NCBI GenBank assembly: GCA_019414055.1
Contig: DXMV01000024.1
Location: forward strand, 166,951-230,950
DNA: 64,000 nucleotides
Direction: 5' to 3'
Source of the DNA: Collinsella sp.
GTDB lineage: Bacteria > Actinomycetota > Coriobacteriia > Coriobacteriales > Coriobacteriaceae
Shown here: one piece after another, positions 52,115 through 59,951 of the stretch
Position numbering within the stretch: the first letter of the stretch is position 1
Layout of the letters: the number at the start of each line of letters is the position of its first letter
Translations under genes and position numbers: made by a program
Notes under the pieces: generated by a model
Told to the model about the DNA's origin: nothing
Database searches by the model: none
Seen by the model: the letters and a program-made list of their open reading frames with translations, nothing else

Positions 52115-52771
52115 GTGAACGAGACCGTACGTCGCTTTTTGCCGATGGTCGATTTCCTGGAGCAGATACTCGGTAAGAACAGCGAGATCGTGCTGCATGA
52201 TTTCTCGGATCCCGACCACGCCATCGTCGATATTCGCAACGGCATCGTGAGCGGCCGTAAGGTCGGCGGTCCCGCCACCGATCTGGCGCTCAAGATCATG
52301 CACGACCCCAAGTATCGCGACCTGCCGTTTATTACGGGCTACGAGGGGCGCGGTGCCGGCGGCAAGACGTTGGAGTCAGCGACGTACTTTATCCGCGAAG
52401 ATAACGAGATCGTCGGTATGCTCTGCGTCAACACCGACCTCTCGACCGTGCGCTCCATCAACACCATGGCGCAGCAGCTCATGGCATGCTTCGACGCGGC
52501 GCCGACGCGCGCGGAGCCCGCCCCCATCGAGGTCGAAAGTCTTTCGGAGTCCACACAGGAGCTCATCGACCGCAGCATTGCCGAGTTGTTGAGCGCGCGC
52601 GGGCTGGATGTGGCGTCGCTTGGTCAGAGCGACCGCGTGGACGTCATTCGCCACCTCAACAGCAACGGGGTGTTCATGCTCAAGGGCGCCGTGGCCTGCG
52701 CTGCCACCGCGCTGGGCATCTCGGAGCCCAGCGTCTACCGCTACCTGCAAAAAGTCCGCAAGGAAGGCTAA
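52115..52771 (+). CDS. Second YheO/DauR-type regulator (PAS_6 + HTH_22)
   Basis: 218 aa from a GTG at 52115 with AAAGGAG 6 nt upstream; longer in-frame ATG starts add residues absent from the paralogue at 31478. PAS_6 part: SEIVLHDFSDPDHAIVDIRN, NGIVSGRKVGGPA; HTH: HLNSNGVFMLKGAVACAATA and LGISEPSVYRYLQKVRK. Divergent from the permease, so likely controls uptake and the right half of the purine cluster. Confidence 0.85.
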   Translation: MNETVRRFLPMVDFLEQILGKNSEIVLHDFSDPDHAIVDIRNGIVSGRKVGGPATDLALKIMHDPKYRDLPFITGYEGRGAGGKTLESATYFIREDNEIVGMLCVNTDLSTVRSINTMAQQLMACFDAAPTRAEPAPIEVESLSESTQELIDRSIAELLSARGLDVASLGQSDRVDVIRHLNSNGVFMLKGAVACAATALGISEPSVYRYLQKVRKEG

Positions 52772-52774
52772 ACG

Positions 52775-52805
52775 TGATCCCTTGGGGACGAGGGGAAACG
52801 GATCA
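52775..52805 (+). repeat. Single class B unit after the regulator stop
   Basis: TGATCC (52775-52780) and GGATCA (52800-52805) enclose CTTGGGGACGAGGGGAAAC, then TTTTT. Nearly the same unit forms each arm of the palindrome at 20849-20935. Position 3 nt after the stop and the T-run suggest use as a terminator. Confidence 0.6.
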
Positions 52806-52825
52806 TTTTTGTCGCACCGCTTGAC

Positions 52826-52861
52826 AAAAGACCCTGCAGCTCGCGCTGCAGGGTCTTTTTG
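52826..52861. terminator. Bidirectional terminator between the regulator and ridA
   Basis: AAAAGACCCTGCAG and CTGCAGGGTCTTTT form a strong stem with A- and T-runs on both sides. Confidence 0.9.
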
Positions 52862-52889
52862 CATGTCATGTTTAGCTGTTGCCAACGCC

Positions 52890-53267
52890 TTAGAGAGCGG
52901 CGACGACTTCGATCTCGACCAGACCGCCGGCCGGAAGGGCGGCAACCTGGAAAGCGCTGCGCGCGGGGAACGGAGCCTCGAACTTGGAGGCATAAATCTC
53001 GTTCACGGCAGCGAAGTCGGCGATGTCGGCCAGGTAAACCGTGGTCTTGACGACATCGGCAAAGGTGGCGCCGGCAGCGGTCAGCAGGGCCTCGACGTTA
53101 GCAAGGGACTGCTTGGCCTGAGCCTCGACGCCCTCGGGCATCTTGCCGGTTGCGGGGTCGATGCCCAGCTGGCCGGACAGGAACACCATGCTGCCGGTCT
53201 GGATGCCGGGGGAATACGGACCAATGGCTGCGGGTGCGTTATCGGAAGACACGACGGTCTTGCTCAT
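52890..53267 (-). CDS. ridA: RidA family enamine/imine deaminase
   Basis: 125 aa. FLSGQLGIDPATGKM, SLANVEALLTAAGATFADVV and PFPARSAFQVAALPAGGLVE with the conserved Arg that binds substrate carboxylate. Hydrolyses reactive 2-aminoacrylate-type enamines made by PLP enzymes. Since ygeX (diaminopropionate ammonia-lyase) generates aminoacrylate, RidA may protect against it; the link is inferred from chemistry and proximity. Confidence 0.94.
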   Translation of the reverse strand: MSKTVVSSDNAPAAIGPYSPGIQTGSMVFLSGQLGIDPATGKMPEGVEAQAKQSLANVEALLTAAGATFADVVKTTVYLADIADFAAVNEIYASKFEAPFPARSAFQVAALPAGGLVEIEVVAAL

Positions 53268-53299
53268 GTTTTTCTCCTTACGATCAGTTGAGAGAGCGT

Positions 53300-53349
53300 G
53301 AGCGCGGCGTTCACACCGGGAGGCACAGTTCGGTCTGAACGCCGCGCTT
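53300..53349 (-). promoter_or_regulatory. Hairpin in the ridA leader
   Basis: GCGCGGCGTTC (53302-53312) and GAACGCCGCGC (53337-53347) pair perfectly around a 24-nt loop, about 35-80 nt before the ridA start. Layout resembles the class A elements but without a sequence relative in the window. Confidence 0.5.
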
Positions 53350-53555
53350 GATTGGGATAGTACTCAAGGTTTCCGCGCGATGCAAGATTATTATCACGTT
53401 GCGAGAATCTTTTATCGCCCAACGGCGTCTGTCGGCCGCTGAACGGCGTGACCGGCGACCTGCCTGAAGACTTTGTCCTGCTTAGGCTGCGGGCATCGTC
53501 CGCCGCAACAGCACCACTATACTTTTGAATATCTGAGCATTTTGAAAGGCAGGAT

Positions 53556-56051
53556 ATGACCGCAACCGCCAGTCGAACCACCAACCGCAGACCCGAGCTT
53601 TTGGCGCCCGCCGGAGGGCCCGAGCCCTTTGCCGCCGCACTCGCCGCCGGGGCAGACGCCATCTACTGCGGCATGGGCAGCTTCAACGCCCGCCGCAAGG
53701 CCACCAACTTTACCGACGAGGCCTTTGAGCAAGCCTGCCGCGCCGCGCATCTAGCCGGGTCGCGCGTCTACGTCACGGTCAACATCGTCATCAAGCAGTC
53801 CGAGATGGGCGATGCGTTGCAACTCATCCACCGCTGCTCCACGTTGGGCGCCGACGCCTTTATCATCCAGGACTGGGGCCTGTTCTTTGAGGTCAAGCGC
53901 ACGATGCCCGGCATCGAGACGCACATCTCAACCCAGGCGAACATCCACGACGACCGCGGAACCCTTTGGTGCCGCGAGCAGGGCGCCGACCGCGTGACTC
54001 TCTCGCGCGAGCTTTCCATCGACGAAATTGCCACCATTCACGATGCCGCGCCCGATGTGGACCTTGAGGTCTTTAGCCACGGCGCCATCTGCTTTTGCTA
54101 CTCGGGCCTGTGCCTGCTTTCGAGCTTTGCCATGGCGGGGCGATCGGCCAACCGCGGCATGTGCGCCCAGCCCTGCCGCCTGCCCTACGAGCTGATCGAC
54201 GAGAACGGTCGCGCGCTCTCCCCCGCTGGCCGCGAGCGTGCGTTATGCCCGCGTGACACTAACACCTCACAGCTTGTTCGCCGTCTGTATGACGCCGGCG
54301 CCGCGTCGCTCAAACTCGAGGGCCGCATGAAGGCGCCCGATTACGTGTACTCCATCGTTGATGTGTATCGTCACGAAATTGACGACATGCTATCCGGAGC
54401 CGCCGTTACCAAGGACGAGGAAGCCGCTCGCCAGCGCCAGCTCAAGCGCTGCTTCAACCGCGACTTTACGCACGCCTATCAGGACGGCACCTCGGGCGAC
54501 GAGATGATGAGTTACGAGCGCTCCAACAACCGCGGCCAGATTGTGGGCACGGTACTGGGCAGCCGTCTGGCCAACCGCGACGTGCGCGGGCTCAAACCCG
54601 ACGACCGTCGTCGCCGCGCCGCCATCGCCCGCATTGAGCTGTTTGAGCCCGTGGGCAAAGGCGACTTGTTGGAACTTCGCCACGACGACGAGTTCGACCA
54701 GTTCCTAACCACTATCGCTACCGATGATGCCGCCGCCGGTGACATCATCGAGTGCCGCGTGCCCCGCAGCATGCCCGAGGGCTGCCGCGTGCGCGTCATC
54801 CGCAGCCAGCGCGCCATCGACGCCGCCGGCACCGCGCTCAAGCGCGACGTGCTTCGCCGCCGCGCCGTTGATGTATCCGTCGTGGCGCGCCTGGGAGCGC
54901 CGTTTACTGTCACACTCACCTGCTGTGACAACCCCGCGCTCACCGCCACCGCCACGGGCTTCACCGTCGAGGCTGCCAAGACCCGCGCCGTCGAGGCGTC
55001 AGACCTGGTTGAACATGTGGGCCGCATGGGCTCCTCGCCCTTTGAGGCAGCGAGCTTTGACGTTTCGCTCGACGCCGGCTGCGGTATGGGCTTCTCCGCC
55101 GTGCACAAGGTGCGCGCCGCCGCCTGTGAGGCATTGGAGGAGGCCATTCTGGCGCCGTACGAGGAGCGCGCGAAAACGCTCGAGTTGCCGGTGATTGTAA
55201 CCAGTGATTCCCGCCCCGCGCCCGAGCACTACCGCGATGAGCCGCAGATCTGCGCCACCGTCACCTCGCTCGAGGCCGCCGAGGCCGCTCGCGCCGAGGG
55301 TGCAACGCGCATCTACATGACCACCGACGCGCTCGATGCGGCCGAACTCTCCCCCGCCGATGCGTTTGAGCAGGGCATCGTACCCATACTCGACGAGGTC
55401 TGCCGCGCCGTTGACCACGCACGCGTTGACCCGTGGGTTGTTGCCGGCGCCACGGTCGCTATCGGCAATATATCCGAGCTTGCCCTGGCCGCCCAGGTTG
55501 GCACCAAGGCCGAAATTCGCTCTTGCCTGCCGGTTCATAACACGCCCTGCATGGAAGCGCTTGCCGAGCGCGGAGCCGGTGCGTTTTGGCTCTCGCCCGA
55601 GATCACGCTCGACGAGATTGTCTCGCTCGGCGCCGCCGCGCCCGCGGCGCTGGGCATCACCGTCTTTGGCCGCCCGCGCGTCATGACAAGCGAGCATTGC
55701 ATTCTGCAGGTTGCCAACGGCTGCATCCACGATTGCGCCAACTGCCGCCTGCGTGCCCGCAAGCTCTCGCTCAAGAATATCGACGGAAAGGTCATGCCCG
55801 TCCGCACCGACATCCACGGCCGCTCTCGCCTGTACGATGCCTACCCCATCGACCTCACGCCGCAGGTTCCTCAGCTGCTCGATGCTGGCGTGCGTCGTCT
55901 CATGGTGGACGGAACGCTGCTCGAGACGGATGAGGTGGGCCGTGCCGTCGCCCGCGTCCGTCGCGCCGTCGAAGCAGCGCAGGCCGGCCGCAAGCCCGCC
56001 GCCCGCCTGCGCGGGGCGACCTCGGGCTGCATGTTTGTGGGAATTAGCTAA
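53556..56051 (+). CDS. Peptidase U32 family protein, long form
   Basis: 831 aa. N-terminal U32 domain: ELLAPAGGPEPFAAALAAGA, FNARRKATNF, then FSHGAICFCYSGLCLLS, NRGMCAQPCRLPYE and SLKLEGRMKAPDYV carry the conserved Cys set. The middle region is divergent; the C-terminal part has MTSEHCILQVANGC, CANCRLRARK and a repeat of barrel-like QLLDAGVRRLMVDG. Length fits RlhA/DUF3656-containing members. Paralogue of the gene at 3670. Followed 15 nt later by an RluA-type synthase, suggesting a shared rRNA/tRNA modification theme. Confidence 0.87.
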   Translation: MTATASRTTNRRPELLAPAGGPEPFAAALAAGADAIYCGMGSFNARRKATNFTDEAFEQACRAAHLAGSRVYVTVNIVIKQSEMGDALQLIHRCSTLGADAFIIQDWGLFFEVKRTMPGIETHISTQANIHDDRGTLWCREQGADRVTLSRELSIDEIATIHDAAPDVDLEVFSHGAICFCYSGLCLLSSFAMAGRSANRGMCAQPCRLPYELIDENGRALSPAGRERALCPRDTNTSQLVRRLYDAGAASLKLEGRMKAPDYVYSIVDVYRHEIDDMLSGAAVTKDEEAARQRQLKRCFNRDFTHAYQDGTSGDEMMSYERSNNRGQIVGTVLGSRLANRDVRGLKPDDRRRRAAIARIELFEPVGKGDLLELRHDDEFDQFLTTIATDDAAAGDIIECRVPRSMPEGCRVRVIRSQRAIDAAGTALKRDVLRRRAVDVSVVARLGAPFTVTLTCCDNPALTATATGFTVEAAKTRAVEASDLVEHVGRMGSSPFEAASFDVSLDAGCGMGFSAVHKVRAAACEALEEAILAPYEERAKTLELPVIVTSDSRPAPEHYRDEPQICATVTSLEAAEAARAEGATRIYMTTDALDAAELSPADAFEQGIVPILDEVCRAVDHARVDPWVVAGATVAIGNISELALAAQVGTKAEIRSCLPVHNTPCMEALAERGAGAFWLSPEITLDEIVSLGAAAPAALGITVFGRPRVMTSEHCILQVANGCIHDCANCRLRARKLSLKNIDGKVMPVRTDIHGRSRLYDAYPIDLTPQVPQLLDAGVRRLMVDGTLLETDEVGRAVARVRRAVEAAQAGRKPAARLRGATSGCMFVGIS

Positions 56052-56066
56052 CCGAAAGGCTTACAC

Positions 56067-56726
56067 GTGAACGAAGAACCTCAAGTCCTCTACTGCGACG
56101 CCTGGCTCATGGCCATCGACAAGCCCGCCGGCATGATCGTCCACGGCGACGGCACCGGCGAGCGCACGCTCACCGACTACGCCAGCGACCTGCTGCTGGC
56201 GATGGGCGACGGCTTTGCCGCGACCGACATGCAGCCGCTCAACCGCCTGGACCGCGACACCACCGGCGTGGTGCTGTTCTCACTCGACAAGCAGACGCAG
56301 CCCGCCTTTGACCAGATGGTCATCGACCACGCGTTCGAAAAGCACTACCTGGCGCTCGCCGAGGGCAAGATCGACTGGAACGAAAAGCTCATCGACAAGC
56401 CCATCGCCCGCGACCGTCACGACAGCCGAAAGATGCGCGTCGGCGCCAGCGGCAAGCCGTCTCAAACGCACGTGAAGGTGCTCAAGCGTCTTAAGAGCCG
56501 TCGTGGCCTGCCCACGCGCTCGTATATCGATGTCGAGCTGCTCACCGGCCGCAAGCACCAAATCCGTGTGCATCTGGCGAGCGAGCATCATCCCTTGGTT
56601 GGCGACGACCTGTACGGCACGCCGCGCCCCTGCGGCCTGATGCTCCACGCCCACAGCGTGTCCTTCACGCATCCCGTAACCGGTGAGCACATTCACATCG
56701 AAGCCCCCTGCCCCTGGGAGCCCTAA
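56067..56726 (+). CDS. RluA-family pseudouridine synthase
   Basis: 219 aa, without an S4 domain. Catalytic motif PLNRLDRDTTGVVLFS (Asp nucleophile; Asn in place of the usual His of HRLD), IDKPAGMIVH near the start and TGRKHQIRVHLA later. GTG start at 56067 with AAAGG upstream. rRNA or tRNA target cannot be fixed from sequence. Confidence 0.9.
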   Translation: MNEEPQVLYCDAWLMAIDKPAGMIVHGDGTGERTLTDYASDLLLAMGDGFAATDMQPLNRLDRDTTGVVLFSLDKQTQPAFDQMVIDHAFEKHYLALAEGKIDWNEKLIDKPIARDRHDSRKMRVGASGKPSQTHVKVLKRLKSRRGLPTRSYIDVELLTGRKHQIRVHLASEHHPLVGDDLYGTPRPCGLMLHAHSVSFTHPVTGEHIHIEAPCPWEP

Positions 56727-56764
56727 ACCACCACAATGGGGACAGACACCTTTGTGGTGGTTTT
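56726..56764 (+). terminator. Class B palindrome serving as terminator of the pseudouridine synthase gene
   Basis: AAACCACCACAA (56726-56737) and TTGTGGTGGTTT (56753-56764) pair perfectly around TGGGGACAGACACCT, then TTTT. It begins at the stop codon itself and carries the GGGGAC core. Confidence 0.75.
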
Positions 56765-56795
56765 GCCGCAATGGCTCAGCCGCGGTCCCAAAACG

Positions 56796-57012
56796 TCTCG
56801 ATCTGTAACAGTTAGAACCCGTTTTCCGGTCTATCTGTTACAGATCGAGACATTCGAATCCCCCTTAAGGGAAAATCTCAATCTCTAACAGTAACTCGGC
56901 ATAATCAGCCTCAGATGTTATAGATTTAGACAAACCACCAGCGTCGCCCCAAGCAATCTCAATCTGTAACATCTAGCCTGCTTTTAACGGTCTGGTTGTT
57001 ACAGATTTAGAC
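56796..57012. repeat. Three tandem class A palindromes with 23-nt loops
   Basis: Unit 1: GTCTCGATCTGTAACAG (56796-56812) with a perfect inverse at 56836-56852. Unit 2: 56876-56892 with 56916-56932 (13 of 17). Unit 3: 56956-56972 with 56996-57012 (14 of 17). Starts are exactly 80 nt apart and each loop is 23 nt. The 377-nt gene-free stretch 56727-57103 is almost entirely made of this, the class B element before it and a terminator after it. Confidence 0.85.
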
Positions 57013-57023
57013 AAACCGGCAGA

Positions 57024-57062
57024 CAACGAAAGCGGCAACGCCCGTAATGGACGTTGCCGCTT
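57024..57062. terminator. Terminator downstream of the DeoR gene
   Basis: AAAGCGGCAACG and CGTTGCCGCTTTT form a strong stem about 40 nt past the DeoR stop; T-run on the plus side, shorter on the minus side. Confidence 0.7.
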
Positions 57063-57103
57063 TTCTATTGAGAGAACTAAATGATTTTGGCCTTGCCCCG
57101 TCG

Positions 57104-57850
57104 CTAGACCGTGATGACGTTGTCCATTGCCCGGTACTTTGCGGGCACCTCGCCCGCGGTAATAATTGTTGCGTCGCGGAAGTCCGCGAACTTGACGGGC
57201 GCCACCATGCCAAATTTGCTGGCGTCCGAGATTACGAAGCGTTTGGCCGTATGGCGCATCGAGATGCGCTTGACCTGCGCTTCCTCGATATCGGGAGTCG
57301 TAAAACCCTGCTCGGCGGCAATGCCGTTGGAGCCCCAAAAGCCGCAGTTGAAGTTGTAGCGTTCTAGAGTTGCCAAGGCATCGGGGCCAACGAGCGCCTC
57401 GGTCTCGGGTTTGAGCTCGCCGCCCAGCACCACGGTACGCATGCCGCGCAAAGCGAGATGCTGAGCATGGAGCACGGAATCAGTCACATAGGTAACCCCT
57501 TCGAGATGCGGAAGATGCTCGATGAGCTTGAGGGTCGTGGAACCCGAATCGATATACACGAAACTATCGGGCTCCACAAGCGCCGCCGCACGGGCGCAGA
57601 TGCGCTCCTTGTCATCGTTATGGAGATCACTGCGCTCACTGATCGTTAAGTCGCGCGTCACGTGCGCGCGCTCAAGGCTTGTCGCGCCACCGTGCACCTT
57701 GGCGATGCGGTGCGCTCGGTCAAGCGTCTGCAGGTCGCGTCGAATGGTAGAAGCCGTCACACCCAGGGCATCGGCAAGCTCTGGCACCGTTACTGAACCA
57801 GCCTGCTGCACCATCGAGACGATCGCATTGAGCCTATCTTCCGCGAGCAT
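57104..57850 (-). CDS. DeoR/GlpR-family transcriptional regulator
   Basis: 248 aa. N-terminal HTH VTVPELADALGVTASTIRRD, LQTLDRAHRIAKVHGGA, then the DeoR sensor domain with FVYIDSGSTTLKLIEHL and VVLGGELKPETEALVG. These regulators sense phosphorylated sugars. Only 3 nt after the dehydrogenase gene, so the two form an operon; the TGCGT array upstream of that gene is the likely operator. Confidence 0.9.
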   Translation of the reverse strand: MLAEDRLNAIVSMVQQAGSVTVPELADALGVTASTIRRDLQTLDRAHRIAKVHGGATSLERAHVTRDLTISERSDLHNDDKERICARAAALVEPDSFVYIDSGSTTLKLIEHLPHLEGVTYVTDSVLHAQHLALRGMRTVVLGGELKPETEALVGPDALATLERYNFNCGFWGSNGIAAEQGFTTPDIEEAQVKRISMRHTAKRFVISDASKFGMVAPVKFADFRDATIITAGEVPAKYRAMDNVITV

Positions 57851-57853
57851 CGC

Positions 57854-58933
57854 TTACTCCTCCTCGGGGTAGACGACTCCCCAATCGGCACGGAGCTTGG
57901 TCATCAGCTCCATTACATCAGAAGCATAATCCAGAAGCTCACGCTTGGAATCATCGCCGGCGACGGCCTTCTCGAGGTCAGCCATCTCGTAGCACAGCGC
58001 GTAGGCCTCGGTGCCGGCGTGGACCTCCTCACGGTGACCGTCTGCAGTCCACACGATGATCGCATGGTCGGCACGCGGATACTCGTTGACCTCGATATAG
58101 CACTTGTCAAAGCTGATGACCGAGCGCTTGGGCTGCTTCGAGTGGAGCGTAAGGCTCACGACGCCCAGCTGCTGCTCGGCGTTTCGGCAGACAATGCCGC
58201 CCGCGACGTCAACGCCAGTCTCACAGGTGTTGCCCAGAGACACGACCTCAGCGGGCTGGCTTGCCATAAAGAGGCGCATGACCGAAAGGGCATAGACGCC
58301 GATGTCGAGCATGGCGCCGCCGGCAAGGCTGCGGTTGTAGAAGCGGTTGGTCAGGTCGCCGTACTCCTTATAGCTGCCAAAGTTGAGCTGGGCGAGGTTC
58401 ATGTGGCCAAAGTCGCCCGCATCCATGCGACGGCGCAGCTCCTGATACAGCGGCATGTGGAGCACCGTGGTGGCATCCATAAGGACCACGTTGTGCTCGT
58501 CGGCGATGGCGCGGGCCTCGTCGAGCTCGGCAGAGTTGAGGGTAATGGCCTTCTCGCAGAGCACGTGCTTGCCGGCGGCCAGCGCGGCACGCAGATAGGT
58601 GATATGCGTGTTGTGCGGCGTGGTGATATAGACAGCGTCGATGTCCGGATCGGCGTAGAGGTCTTCGACCGTGTCATAGACCTTCTCGATGCCATACTGC
58701 TCGGCAAAAGTCTGAGCCTTGGACAGCGTGCGGTTGGCGACGCCCGCGAGCTTGCGGCCGGCAAGAGCGAGGGACTGGGCCATCTGGTTGGCGATAACGC
58801 CGCACCCGATCACGGCCCAACGGAGCTCGGGAGCCGTAAAGATGTCGTTAGGGAACGGCTTGTCCTGGACCGAAGCGAATGCTGCTTTGGCGGCTGCCGC
58901 GGCGTCGAGTGGAGCCTGCTTGGAATCTGCCAT
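57854..58933 (-). CDS. Gfo/Idh/MocA-family oxidoreductase
   Basis: 359 aa. Rossmann start LRWAVIGCGVIANQMAQSLA near residue 50, followed by AVYITTPHNTHI and HVLCEKAITLNSAE (EKP-like motif with EKA). NAD(P)-dependent sugar or cyclitol dehydrogenase family; substrate unknown. ATG 58933 has AGGAGG 5 nt upstream. First gene of an operon with the DeoR regulator. Confidence 0.9.
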   Translation of the reverse strand: MADSKQAPLDAAAAAKAAFASVQDKPFPNDIFTAPELRWAVIGCGVIANQMAQSLALAGRKLAGVANRTLSKAQTFAEQYGIEKVYDTVEDLYADPDIDAVYITTPHNTHITYLRAALAAGKHVLCEKAITLNSAELDEARAIADEHNVVLMDATTVLHMPLYQELRRRMDAGDFGHMNLAQLNFGSYKEYGDLTNRFYNRSLAGGAMLDIGVYALSVMRLFMASQPAEVVSLGNTCETGVDVAGGIVCRNAEQQLGVVSLTLHSKQPKRSVISFDKCYIEVNEYPRADHAIIVWTADGHREEVHAGTEAYALCYEMADLEKAVAGDDSKRELLDYASDVMELMTKLRADWGVVYPEEE

Positions 58934-58995
58934 ATGTGCCTCCTGGGTCATGGAGCGTCTAACATTTCTGCCGTCTCTATATTCGCACAAATTAG

Positions 58996-59112
58996 CGCGT
59001 ATGTGCGTACTTTTGCGTATATAACCGCTAAATGGTCAAAATACAGCCGCAGACGGCGCTTATACACGCATAGCCACGCAATCCTACGCACACAAATACG
59101 CACAAATGCGCA
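58996..59112. promoter_or_regulatory. Phased TGCGT repeats upstream of the dehydrogenase/DeoR operon
   Basis: Minus-strand TGCGT-type pentamers at 59066, 59076, 59086, 59098 and 59108 (as ACGCA/GCGCA on plus), spacing 10, 10, 12, 10; plus-strand TGCGT at 59004 and 59014 with a variant at 58996. Two converging arrays with helical-turn spacing are what a multimeric DeoR protein would bind. Confidence 0.6.
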
Positions 59113-59143
59113 CTAATCATTACTCAGAGACGGGGAATTCTGC

Positions 59144-59353
59144 TTAGAACTCGAAAGACAGGATGATCCGCTTCGCCTCGTCGCTCATGGCGCGCTGCAG
59201 CTCTAAGGACCGTCCCAAACTGCCGACAGAAAAGGAACGTCCCAAACTGCAGACAGAAAAAGAACGTCCCCAGGCGCCGGCATTTCAAGAGCACTCATTT
59301 AAGTCTGTCCCCAATAAGTGCAATCACTCATGTAAGTCTGTCCCCAATGAGTG
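59144..59353. repeat. REP-like repeat cluster
   Basis: Two 27-bp direct repeats at 59212-59265 (GTCCCAAACTGC.GACAGAAA) and the start of a third, then two class B palindromes CACTCATT..AATAAGTG (59292-59320) and CACTCAT..AATGAGTG (59325-59353). On the left the minus strand reads QRAMSDEAKRIILSFEF and a stop at 59144, a possible gene remnant of unknown family. Resembles REP sequences mobilised by RAYT transposases; no RAYT gene is in the window. Confidence 0.6.
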
Positions 59354-59374
59354 GGAGCAATCAGAGACTCTTTG

Positions 59375-59407
59375 CGAGGGAGGCCGGACGTGGCCTTCCT
59401 CGTTTTT
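59375..59407 (+). terminator. Rho-independent terminator in the repeat region
   Basis: CGAGGGAGGCC (59375-59385), GGCCTTCCTCG (59392-59402), then TTTTT. No gene upstream on this strand is intact; probably a leftover of a lost gene. Confidence 0.75.
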
Positions 59408-59454
59408 ATTCATGGACTTTAGTCCGTGCCGCACGGCACGCGCGGCATAGAAAG

Positions 59455-59614
59455 CCACCCGCTCAGCGGGTGGAGGCCAATTTCCGCTACGCGACAAAAA
59501 CCTTCCCCCTAGCATGAGGATTGTTCAGGTCATCATGCTAGGGGGAAGGTGATTGCTGTGGCCCAGAAAGCCAACAGCCTCGCGCACACGAAATGGCTGT
59601 GCAAGCACCGCATC
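59455..59614 (+). mobile_element. IS200/IS605-type left end with truncated tnpA
   Basis: A subterminal hairpin CCACCCGCT/AGCGGGTGG (59455-59473), a 17-bp perfect hairpin (59501-59517 with 59533-59549) that hides the RBS GGGGGAAGG, and a GTG at 59558 opening AQKANSLAHTKWLCKHRI, the usual start of IS200 TnpA. The HUH and Tyr motifs are gone because the sequence changes abruptly near 59610. The RBS-hiding hairpin is a known way IS200 limits its own transposase. Confidence 0.75.
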
Positions 59615-59835
59615 GCACCGAGATCAAGCTCATCGCCGCCATCGTCGAGAAGCACCCCAAGGTGCGCTTTGCCGCGAGCTGCACCTCGGCCCACGCCGAC
59701 CTCTACGACCGCATGGAGCAGGCCCTGTGCGAGCGCGTGGCCAACGCGGTGGAGGTCGTCCGCTCCGACATCAGCCCCGCGTTTCTTGTCCACACCGGTC
59801 CAAACCTCGTGGGTGTGGCGGTCCAGGGACTCTAG
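59608..59835 (+). pseudogene. C-terminal fragment of a DegV-like protein
   Basis: About 75 codons ending at 59835: TEIKLIAAIVEKHPKVRFAA, HADLYDRMEQALCERVANAV and the end SPAFLVHTGPNLVGVAVQGL. The tail resembles the fatty-acid-binding DegV (EDD) C-terminus, HTGPG-type. The N-terminal two thirds are replaced by the IS200 5' end, so it is a remnant. Family call moderate. Confidence 0.5.
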
Positions 59836-59870
59836 CGGAGGCGGGGCGTCCTGCCCCAAAAACAAATGCA

Positions 59871-59919
59871 AAAGACGAGCGCTTCTTGCCGCTCAATTGG
59901 CAAGAAGCGCTCGTCTTTT
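59871..59919. terminator. Strong bidirectional terminator
   Basis: AAAGACGAGCGCTTCTTGCC pairs with the inverse ending GCGCTCGTCTTTT; about 20 bp of perfect stem, ending both the DegV fragment side and the ROK/PTS operon on the minus strand. Confidence 0.92.
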
Positions 59920-59951
59920 CTTAACGCGTTGTATGGCGGAGAGAGCGCAAG

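Noticed and set aside
52115..52120. Start of the second regulator at upstream ATGs (51974 or 52064)
   Set aside because: The GTG at 52115 has a strong RBS and matches the length of the paralogue.
56796..57012. CRISPR-like array of palindromic repeats
   Set aside because: Units are hairpins with diverged arms and related loops, not identical repeats with unique spacers; no cas genes.
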